From assembly GCA_030628785.1 (NCBI GenBank), contig DAOVQI010000210.1, forward strand, positions 1 through 6,245: DNA of 6,245 nucleotides. The letters are read 5' to 3'. Source of the stretch: Bacteroidota bacterium (GTDB lineage Bacteria > Bacteroidota > Bacteroidia > Bacteroidales > VadinHA17). Every line of letters begins with the position of its first letter. Position 1 is the first letter of the stretch. The notes under the pieces were generated by a model, which was not told where the DNA came from, did not search any database, and was given only the letters and a program-made list of their open reading frames with translations. A program made the position numbers and the translations under genes. Shown here piece after piece: positions 1 through 5,633 of the stretch.

Positions 1-695
1 AACTCCTTAAGCAGGAAGGTCCAAAATATCAGTACGGAACAGGTTGTCTTTCCGATGGAATACTGGGTATGTGGATCGCTTCAGTGTGTGGCCTGGAAGA
101 ACCGGTAGATCAGGAAAAAGTTGCTGACCACCTGAAAGCGGTTTATAAGTATAATTTGAAACATAACCTACGTGATCATCCAAACCCGCAGCGACCCACT
201 TTTGCCTGTGGAAATGAAGGAGGGCTGCTGCTCTGTACCTGGCCGGAAGGAGATCAGCCTACCTTACCCTTTGTCTACAGCAACGAGGTTTGGACAGGCA
301 TTGAATACCAGGTGGCAAGTCATTTAATGATGAAAGGGTTGGTAGAGGAAGGCCTGGATATTGTGCGTACCTGCCGGGATCGCTATGATGGCCGTATCAG
401 GAATCCTTTTGATGAGTATGAATGCGGGCACTGGTATGCAAGGGCACTGGCAAGCTATGGATTGTTGCAGGGATTGACCGGTGTACGCTATGATGCAGTG
501 GATAAAATCCTTTTCATCGATTCAAGGATAGGCGGAAATTTTACCAGTTTCCTGTCAACTAAGTCTGGTTTTGGAAATGTTGGCTTAGACAATGGAAAGC
601 CATTTGTGGATGTAAAAATGGGCATGATCGATATCGAAGAAGTTATTGTTTCGGGATTAAAAATAGAAGAATGGCAAATGGAAAACCTTGAATGA
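1..695 (+). CDS. GH116-family beta-glycosidase (GBA2-like), C-terminal part; 5' end outside window
   Basis: The reading frame is open from the first base (codons in phase with position 3) and stops at 693-695, giving about 230 C-terminal residues. The ATG at 69 is internal, because homologous sequence continues upstream of it. Visible family motifs are GTGCLSDGILGMW (39-74), NEVWTGIEY (282-308) and RNPFDEYECGHWYARA (399-446), typical of the (alpha/alpha)6 catalytic domain of GH116 (DUF608). By recalled homology to Thermoanaerobacterium TxGH116, the Asp at 54-56 is the acid/base. Glu 414-416 and Arg 441-443, nine residues apart, match the pair holding the glucose 6-hydroxymethyl group. The nucleophile Glu should lie about 150 residues further upstream, so it is not in the window. 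GH116 enzymes are retaining beta-glucosidases, beta-xylosidases or N-acetylglucosaminidases, and the substrate cannot be fixed here. The location of the protein is unknown because its N-terminus is missing. A 111-nt gap separates it from the GH29 gene, so it may or may not share that transcript. Confidence 0.88.
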   Translation, partial: LLKQEGPKYQYGTGCLSDGILGMWIASVCGLEEPVDQEKVADHLKAVYKYNLKHNLRDHPNPQRPTFACGNEGGLLLCTWPEGDQPTLPFVYSNEVWTGIEYQVASHLMMKGLVEEGLDIVRTCRDRYDGRIRNPFDEYECGHWYARALASYGLLQGLTGVRYDAVDKILFIDSRIGGNFTSFLSTKSGFGNVGLDNGKPFVDVKMGMIDIEEVIVSGLKIEEWQMENLE

Positions 696-806
696 GGAAT
701 CATTTCATCCCATTTTTTGAATGCTGCCGCTCAGTTCGAAGAAATGAATGTGGACTTTTAAAAACGTTAATAATTTACTTCACTCAATACCTTAAAACTA
801 AGTACA

Positions 807-2174
807 ATGAACAGATTAATCCTTACGAGCGTAATGTTAATGTTAATATGCTGTCCCCTGCAGGCTCAGAAAAAACTGTTTGATGAAACAGAAGAGCAAA
901 AAAAGGAACGAATGGCATGGTGGACCCATGACCGTTTCGGGATGTTTATACACTGGGGATTGTATGCAATGCCTGCCCGACATGAATGGATCAAAACACG
1001 GGAGCGGATTTCAGAAAAAGAATACCGGAAATATTTTGAGTTATATAATCCCGACCTTTTCAAGCCCCGTGAGTGGGCAAAGATGGCAAAAAAGGCAGGG
1101 ATGAAATATGCCGTCATTACTACGAAACACCATGAGGGGTTTTGTATGTTTGATTCAAAAGTTACTGATTATAAGGTAACGAATACACCTTATGAGAAAG
1201 ATATCATCAAAGCCTGGGTGGAAGCTTTCCGGGCTGAGGGATTAAAAATAGGGTTTTATTACAGCCTGATCGATTGGCATCATCCTCAGTATACTGTGGA
1301 CCGTATTCATCCGCTGCGACCCTCATCCGATGAAGAGTATCTGGAATTGAACAAGGACCGGGATATGAATGTTTACCGCGAATACCTGTACAATCAGGTT
1401 CGTGAAATCCTCACCCAATACGGGAAAGTGGACATCCTTTGGCTGGATTATTCTTTCCCTGGTAAACACGGTAAGGCCCGGGATGACTGGAATTCAGTTG
1501 AACTCCTGAAAATGGTCCGCAAGCTACAACCGGGAATTATTGTGAACGATCGCATGGACCTGAAAGATTATGAAGATGGATGGGACTTTACAACACCTGA
1601 GCAATTTAAAGTACCAGCCTGGCCGGAAGTTAACGGAAAAAAAATTCCATGGGAGACCTGCCAGACCTTTTCCGGCTCATGGGGATACTACCGGGATGAA
1701 CATACATGGAAAGATACGAAACAATTGCTCGTTCTGCTGATCGAGTCGGTAAGTAAAGGCGGTAATTTGTTGTTAAATGTTGGGCCAACCGGACGTGGAA
1801 CGTTTGATAACCGGGCACAGAAGGCTCTGAAATCCATGGGTCACTGGATGAAGTTTAACAACCGTTCCATATATGGTTGCACTCAGGCCCCTGAGGAATT
1901 CAATGTTCCGGATCATTGCCTTCTGACCTTTAATCCGGAAACCAACCGGTTGTATATCCACCTGCTCGATTATCCGTTAAAAAATTTTACTTTACACGGC
2001 TATAATGATAAAGTGAAATACGCCCAGTTTTTACACGATGCCTCAGAAATCAGGATAACAGCTCCGCGTGGGGCTTGGATGAAACAGGAATTGAGCCAGA
2101 ATGACATTAATCTTTTGTTACCGGTGACCAAGCCGGAGATTGAGATTCCTGTTATAGAACTGATCCTCGAATAA
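807..2174 (+). CDS. Secreted GH29 alpha-L-fucosidase
   Basis: This 455-residue protein is a typical length for GH29, which hydrolyses alpha-L-fucosides with retention. Residues 1-20 look like a Sec signal peptide (MNR, then a hydrophobic stretch to LQA, with likely cleavage after Ala20), so export to the periplasm or beyond is expected. GH29 landmarks follow in order: RFGMFIHWG (43-51), ITTKHHEGFC (104-113), FYYSLIDWHHP (150-160), VDILWLDYS (208-216), TTPEQ (262-266), PWETC (281-285), SWGY (291-294) and GGNLLLNVGPT (318-328). Asp214 in LWLD is the expected nucleophile. The acid/base is most likely Glu283 in PWETC, the region proposed for human FUCA1, or else Glu265. After the barrel comes a C-terminal beta-sandwich ending in a beta-strand. 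The ATG at 807 is chosen because the signal peptide begins there. There is no clear Shine-Dalgarno sequence, as is usual in Bacteroidota. Specificity could also be alpha-L-galactoside or alpha-L-glucoside, since GH29 is not purely fucosidic. Confidence 0.93.
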   Translation: MNRLILTSVMLMLICCPLQAQKKLFDETEEQKKERMAWWTHDRFGMFIHWGLYAMPARHEWIKTRERISEKEYRKYFELYNPDLFKPREWAKMAKKAGMKYAVITTKHHEGFCMFDSKVTDYKVTNTPYEKDIIKAWVEAFRAEGLKIGFYYSLIDWHHPQYTVDRIHPLRPSSDEEYLELNKDRDMNVYREYLYNQVREILTQYGKVDILWLDYSFPGKHGKARDDWNSVELLKMVRKLQPGIIVNDRMDLKDYEDGWDFTTPEQFKVPAWPEVNGKKIPWETCQTFSGSWGYYRDEHTWKDTKQLLVLLIESVSKGGNLLLNVGPTGRGTFDNRAQKALKSMGHWMKFNNRSIYGCTQAPEEFNVPDHCLLTFNPETNRLYIHLLDYPLKNFTLHGYNDKVKYAQFLHDASEIRITAPRGAWMKQELSQNDINLLLPVTKPEIEIPVIELILE

Positions 2175-2209
2175 CCGTTTAGTTCATCTACTAATTAAAT
2201 AAGTTCATT

Positions 2210-4351
2210 ATGAAAAATTCAGGAAAGCCAGGTTTTTTACTTCTAATCATCATTGTTGTCTGCTGGAACGGATGCAACCAACAGCAAGAGGGCCAGGTTC
2301 AGGACTCTCAAAATGTAAAATCCGAAACAGGTCCAATTGAATACTGGCAGGACTTGAAATTCGGTATGTTTATTCACTGGGGGCCTGTATCCCTGCGGGG
2401 AACCGAAATCGGTTGGTCCCGGGGAAGCCAGGTAGCGCTTGAGGAATACGACAACCTTTACAAAGAGTTCAATCCGGTACTTTTCGATGCTGACCAATGG
2501 GTGCAAGTAGCTAAAAAAGCCGGAATGAAATACCTGATCATCACGACTAAACACCATGACGGGTTTTGCCTGTGGGATTCGAAATACACCGAATATGACA
2601 TCGGGTCCACACCATACAGTAAAGATATTCTCAAAGAACTCTCCAAAGCCTGCAAAAACCATGGAATCCGTTTCGGGACCTACTATTCAGTATGCGACTG
2701 GTATCATCCTGACTTTCCGTTAGGTAGTCCCGGTGGACGAACGAAAAAATCGGATCCAAATCTTGAACGGTATATTGATTATCTGAGGAATCAGGTTACC
2801 GAGTTGATCACCAATTACGGTCCGTTATTGACCATGTGGTTTGATGTTCCTCAGGAAGTGGATTCAGAGTATGGTATTCCAACGGTTGAAATGGTACGAG
2901 AGCTCCAGCCAGACATCCTGATCAACAACCGGGCATATCGCGAAACAGGCAGGATCTCACATTTTAACCGGCAGGACCTGGTTGGCGATTACAGCACACC
3001 GGAGCAGCGGGTTGGAGAATTTAACCTGGAAAGACCCTGGGAAACCTGTATGACGATCTGCCGGCAGTGGGCATGGAAGCCAAATGACAGATTAAAAAGT
3101 CTGAAGGAATGCCTGAATATCCTGGCCAGGACTGCAGGTGGTGGGGGGAATCTGCTTCTTAATGTAGGTCCTATGCCGGACGGGCGTATTGAGCAAAGAC
3201 AAATAGATCGCCTGGCAGAAATGGGAGACTGGCTGGAAAAATATGGTGAAAGTATTTACGGAACCAGAGGCGGACCATTAAAACCTACCAATTGGATGGT
3301 TTCAACCCGGAAAGAAAACAAGATCTATCTTCATCTTTTTGATTGGCCAAATGGAAAACTCATCCTGCCCCGGATAGATCCATTGACGGTCAATTCCGCC
3401 AGGATCCTTGGAGGAGAAGATCTGAAAATCAGGACAAGTGAGGATGATTTGGAAATTCTTTTACCCGAATCGCCAATCGATGAGAACAATACAGTGATTC
3501 TCCTGACTCTGGATGGCAAAGCCGGTGATATTGATCCGCTGGATGTTCCATACAATGAGTTGAAATTCCTGTCTGAGATCGGTGTTTGTACACAGTCTTC
3601 AAATCTATCCATGGCAGAACAATCCGGGGCTTCCTATGTGGAAGAAAGTGTCAGAAGATTCCTGGTTCCAACAGAGCCCGATTCGGTTTTTCGACATAAC
3701 CTGGCTAACGTTCCCGGTGGAAATATTTCCATTATTGCTTGTAATAGTTTTCTTCCCGGAAACCTGAAATCAGTTGGTCAGATTGCAGCCCATAAAACAA
3801 TATTAGCATATGCTGATACAGCCTTTCGCAGAGCAAAGGAGGCAGGGATTAAAATTGTGGTTTTTGGTAGTGGCGGATCGCGCAAAATACCGGAGGGTTT
3901 TAATCCGGATACAGCCAGGACCCAGTTTATTTCTTTATTGGGAGAGCTCGGACCGGTTGCTCAAAAGTACGATGTGGTGATTGTCCTTGAACCCCTGAAT
4001 AGTGGTGAAACAAATTTTATTAATTCTGTTGGGGAAGGTGCTTCTATTGTTCGGGAGGTTAATCATCCCAATATCCGGTTGCTTGCTGACATATACCATA
4101 TGTTGATGGAAGGTGAAAGTCCTGATGCTATCCGCCGGGCCGGATCTCTGATACATCATTGTCATATTGCTGAAAAAGAGCAGAGAACTCCCCCAGGTGT
4201 TCATGGTGAGGATTTTACGGAGTACTTTAAGGCTCTAAAAGAGATAGGTTACATTGGGAAGATTTCAATAGAATGTAGATGGGAGAAAATAGAAAACCAG
4301 TTATCTACGGCTATCCAAACTTTAAAGGAACAAATAGCAGGCCTTGAGTAA
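2210..4351 (+). CDS. GH29 alpha-L-fucosidase-like lipoprotein fused to a sugar isomerase/epimerase TIM barrel
   Basis: This 713-residue, apparently bifunctional protein starts with a basic N-terminus, a hydrophobic run and WNGC. Cys22 is the probable lipidated residue, although Trp at -3 is atypical. Residues 44-434 form a GH29 domain: KFGMFIHWG (50-58), ITTKHHDGFC (111-120), DWYHP (163-167), TMWFD with nucleophile Asp212, YSTPEQ (261-266), PWETC (276-280, candidate acid/base Glu278) and GGNLLLNVGP (312-321). Where its neighbour has SWGY, this protein has QWAW (286-289), so the pocket probably differs. Residues 435-451 are a linker. Residues 452-713 form a full AP-endonuclease-2/xylose-isomerase-like barrel with the usual metal-ligand pattern: Glu594 (VLEPLN), Asp627 (LADIYHM), His652 (HCHIAE) and Glu688 (SIECRW). 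Family members epimerise or isomerise free ketoses, or in C-glycoside deglycosidases eliminate 3-keto sugars. The substrate here is unknown. The gene begins 35 nt after the previous GH29 gene and ends 1 nt before the next start. Each domain assignment is firm; the joint function is inferred. Confidence 0.9.
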   Translation: MKNSGKPGFLLLIIIVVCWNGCNQQQEGQVQDSQNVKSETGPIEYWQDLKFGMFIHWGPVSLRGTEIGWSRGSQVALEEYDNLYKEFNPVLFDADQWVQVAKKAGMKYLIITTKHHDGFCLWDSKYTEYDIGSTPYSKDILKELSKACKNHGIRFGTYYSVCDWYHPDFPLGSPGGRTKKSDPNLERYIDYLRNQVTELITNYGPLLTMWFDVPQEVDSEYGIPTVEMVRELQPDILINNRAYRETGRISHFNRQDLVGDYSTPEQRVGEFNLERPWETCMTICRQWAWKPNDRLKSLKECLNILARTAGGGGNLLLNVGPMPDGRIEQRQIDRLAEMGDWLEKYGESIYGTRGGPLKPTNWMVSTRKENKIYLHLFDWPNGKLILPRIDPLTVNSARILGGEDLKIRTSEDDLEILLPESPIDENNTVILLTLDGKAGDIDPLDVPYNELKFLSEIGVCTQSSNLSMAEQSGASYVEESVRRFLVPTEPDSVFRHNLANVPGGNISIIACNSFLPGNLKSVGQIAAHKTILAYADTAFRRAKEAGIKIVVFGSGGSRKIPEGFNPDTARTQFISLLGELGPVAQKYDVVIVLEPLNSGETNFINSVGEGASIVREVNHPNIRLLADIYHMLMEGESPDAIRRAGSLIHHCHIAEKEQRTPPGVHGEDFTEYFKALKEIGYIGKISIECRWEKIENQLSTAIQTLKEQIAGLE
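3563..4348 (+). other. Isomerase/epimerase (AP-endonuclease-2 superfamily) domain within the GH29 fusion
   Basis: This is the part of the fusion that in other genomes would be a separate gene. It spans about 262 residues, the normal length of a stand-alone barrel, so it looks complete and not a remnant. It opens with KFLSEIGVC, a first beta-strand of the family, followed by a Glu-Glu-Ser turn (residues 478-480). The four predicted divalent-metal ligands (Glu594, Asp627, His652, Glu688) are all present. The preceding codon, at 3560, is an in-frame TTG (Leu451), exactly where a stand-alone homologue would begin with Met. No stop codon or frameshift separates the domains. Behind a lipoprotein signal, the domain would act outside the cytoplasm, so a non-phosphorylated substrate is more likely. 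Confidence 0.85.
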
Positions 4352-4352
4352 G

Positions 4353-5378
4353 ATGTCAGTAATGAATGGATACCAGCGTATAAGAGCAGTTCTGAACGGG
4401 GAGTGGCCGGACAAGCGACCGGTAATGCTGCATAATTTTATGATGGCAGCACGTGAGGCGGGACTAACTATGAAAGAGTATCGGGAAAATCCTGACAAAG
4501 CTGCCAAAGCTTTTATTCAGGCTGTGGAAAAGTATGACACAGATGGAGTGCTGATCGATATTGATACAGCTACACTTGCCGGTGCTGTAGGAGTAAAGGT
4601 CGACTTCCCGGATAACGAACCGGCAAGGACTTATGGAATAAGGTTATCTTCGCTTCAGGAGGTTAATGATTTAAAACCGGCAAATATTTCTAAAAATGAG
4701 AGGATTCAAATATGGTTGGAAACCTGTCGCGTTGTTAAGAACCACTTCGGTAATGAGAAATTTGTAAGGGGCAATTGTGATCAGGCTCCTTTTTCCCTGG
4801 CAAGTATGATGAGGGGACCGGTGGAATGGATGATGGATCTGGTTTCAGATGATGTTCTTATATTTAAGTTATTGGATTTTTGTGCCGATACCTGCTTTCA
4901 GTTTATAACCCTGATGGCAGAGACTGGAGTGGATATGATTTCGAATGGTGACAGCACGGCAGGGCCGGAAATGATATCCCCGGAGATGTACAGAAAATTT
5001 GCCCTATCCTGGGAGAAAAAACTTGTTGATAAATCTCATGAACTGGGTTTGCCTTATTGCCTTCATATATGTGGTAATACAGACCTGATCCTTGAAGATA
5101 TGATCAACACGGGAACAGATACACTCGAGCTGGATTATAAAACGGATATCCAAAAGGTTTATAATCTATGCCGGGATAAGCGTACTTTTATTGGTAATAT
5201 TGATCCTTCTGGAGTACTTGCCAAGGGTAGCAAAAAGGATGTGGAAGAGAAAGTGAATGAACTTCTTGATATTTATAAAAGCTCTCCGCGCCTTATTGTA
5301 AATGCAGGTTGTGCTATTCCACCGGATACTCCATCAGAAAATATTGAACGCCTTATTGAAGTAACAAGGTCATTTTAA
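4353..5378 (+). CDS. Uroporphyrinogen decarboxylase-superfamily protein, MtaA/CmuA-type methyltransferase-like
   Basis: From the ATG at 4353 this is a 341-residue protein with no signal peptide, so it is cytoplasmic. The opening (MNGYQRIRAVLNGEWPDKRPV) matches the usual start of URO-D-fold proteins. A TTG at 4344 would add three residues and overlap the upstream gene by 8 nt, and an ATG at 4362 is also possible. The diagnostic signal is LHICGNT plus NAGCAIPPDTP. Numbered from the TTG at 4344, His241, Cys243 and Cys323 form the H-x-C-(about 79)-C zinc site of the methylcobalamin-dependent methyltransferases MtaA, MtbA and CmuA. NGDSTAGPEMISPEMY (201-216) is also typical. True HemE decarboxylases lack this thiol-activating site, so a haem-pathway role is unlikely. 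No corrinoid protein or reductive activase is visible nearby. Its place directly behind the GH29 fusion suggests a role in handling a methylated sugar or methoxylated aglycone, which is inference. The family call is strong and the reaction is unknown. Confidence 0.87.
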   Translation: MSVMNGYQRIRAVLNGEWPDKRPVMLHNFMMAAREAGLTMKEYRENPDKAAKAFIQAVEKYDTDGVLIDIDTATLAGAVGVKVDFPDNEPARTYGIRLSSLQEVNDLKPANISKNERIQIWLETCRVVKNHFGNEKFVRGNCDQAPFSLASMMRGPVEWMMDLVSDDVLIFKLLDFCADTCFQFITLMAETGVDMISNGDSTAGPEMISPEMYRKFALSWEKKLVDKSHELGLPYCLHICGNTDLILEDMINTGTDTLELDYKTDIQKVYNLCRDKRTFIGNIDPSGVLAKGSKKDVEEKVNELLDIYKSSPRLIVNAGCAIPPDTPSENIERLIEVTRSF

Positions 5379-5407
5379 CCATAATATGGCATCTTTATTT
5401 GACTAAC

Positions 5408-5432
5408 CCGTCCGTTGGGAACGGGCGGACGG
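5408..5432. repeat. Inverted repeat, 7-bp arms CCGTCCG/CGGACGG
   Basis: The arms at 5408-5414 and 5426-5432 are perfect reverse complements around an 11-nt loop. The unit lies 30 nt after the stop codon of the URO-D-family gene. No T-run follows it, so it is not a canonical intrinsic terminator, although it could stabilise the 3' end of the upstream transcript. Confidence 0.6.
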
Positions 5433-5444
5433 ATGCACAACCCG

Positions 5445-5476
5445 ATCTGCTTCTGAAGATTCAGTATCCAGCAGAT
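5445..5476. repeat. Nested inverted repeat (outer ATCTGCT/AGCAGAT, inner CTGAA/TTCAG)
   Basis: The outer 7-bp arms lie at 5445-5451 and 5470-5476. Inside them is a 5-bp stem at 5453-5457 and 5460-5464, with a 2-nt loop on DNA. The two stems are coaxial with a small asymmetric bulge, which makes an extended hairpin. Nothing in the sequence assigns it a function. Confidence 0.5.
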
Positions 5477-5486
5477 TAGATCCAAC

Positions 5487-5525
5487 CCGGTCCGCCTCCC
5501 GATAGCTATCGGGATTGCGGTCCGG
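5487..5525. repeat. 39-nt imperfect palindrome with a perfect 18-bp core TCCCGATAGCTATCGGGA
   Basis: The core at 5497-5514 is a perfect palindrome. Flanking arms 5487-5495 and 5517-5525 extend the stem by eight further pairs out of nine, with one T/T mismatch (5491/5521) and a 1- versus 2-nt bulge next to the core. I recognise the core as a sequence that recurs between genes in Bacteroidota genomes (from memory, not searched). It could be a mobile REP-like element or an RNA processing/stability hairpin. No T-tract follows, so it is not called a terminator. Confidence 0.65.
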
Positions 5526-5633
5526 CGGATAAGATAAGCAGACAGACTGGTTTAAACAGTACCTTAATAAAGAAATAAATGTATTTCGAGAAAGACTATA
5601 GCTACAACACATTTTAATTAAATTCTTCTACTA

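Larger units (their letters stand above)
5407..5528. repeat. Cluster of palindromic elements (REP/MITE-like) in the intergenic gap
   Basis: This GC-richer block sits inside an otherwise AT-rich gap of 255 nt. It contains three consecutive hairpin-forming units (5408-5432, 5445-5476 and 5487-5525), described separately. The units share a GGCGGAC/GTCCGCC module: 5424-5430 is the exact reverse complement of 5490-5496, so the outer units could also pair with each other. No transposase is present. It resembles the non-autonomous palindromic repeats common between Bacteroidota genes. Whether it is multicopy in the genome cannot be seen from this window. Confidence 0.6.

Noticed and set aside
696..806. 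Promoter upstream of the first GH29 gene
   Set aside because: The gap is AT-rich and has a TTTG at 716-719, but I found no TAnnTTTG-type -7 element at suitable spacing, so no Bacteroidota promoter is called.
807..866. Lipoprotein signal in the first GH29 protein (Cys15/Cys16)
   Set aside because: The residues before each Cys (Leu-Ile-Cys) do not make a lipobox, and a normal signal peptidase I site (LQA, then Gln) follows at once.
692..883. 63-codon + strand frame overlapping the GH116 stop and the start of the GH29 gene
   Set aside because: It has no family signal and low-complexity composition, and it runs into the signal-peptide coding region of a well-supported gene in another frame. It is best read as a chance frame.
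2243..2662. 139-codon minus-strand frame inside the GH29-isomerase gene
   Set aside because: It lies wholly antisense to conserved GH29 motifs, and its translation shows no recognisable domain. It is a shadow of the real gene.
4344..4352. TTG at 4344 as the start of the URO-D-family gene
   Set aside because: It would overlap the previous gene by 8 nt and add only Met-Ser-Lys, which is not needed for the family. The ATG at 4353 (or 4362) fits better, although AAAGGAA at 4324-4330 is somewhat closer to the TTG.
5408..5525. Intrinsic terminator after the URO-D-family gene
   Set aside because: Strong stems are present, but none is followed by a T-run on the + strand, so a Rho-independent terminator cannot be claimed.
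5403..5612. 69-codon minus-strand frame across the intergenic repeats
   Set aside because: It is made mostly of palindromic repeat sequence, and its translation (rich in Arg, Ser and Asp) has no family resemblance.
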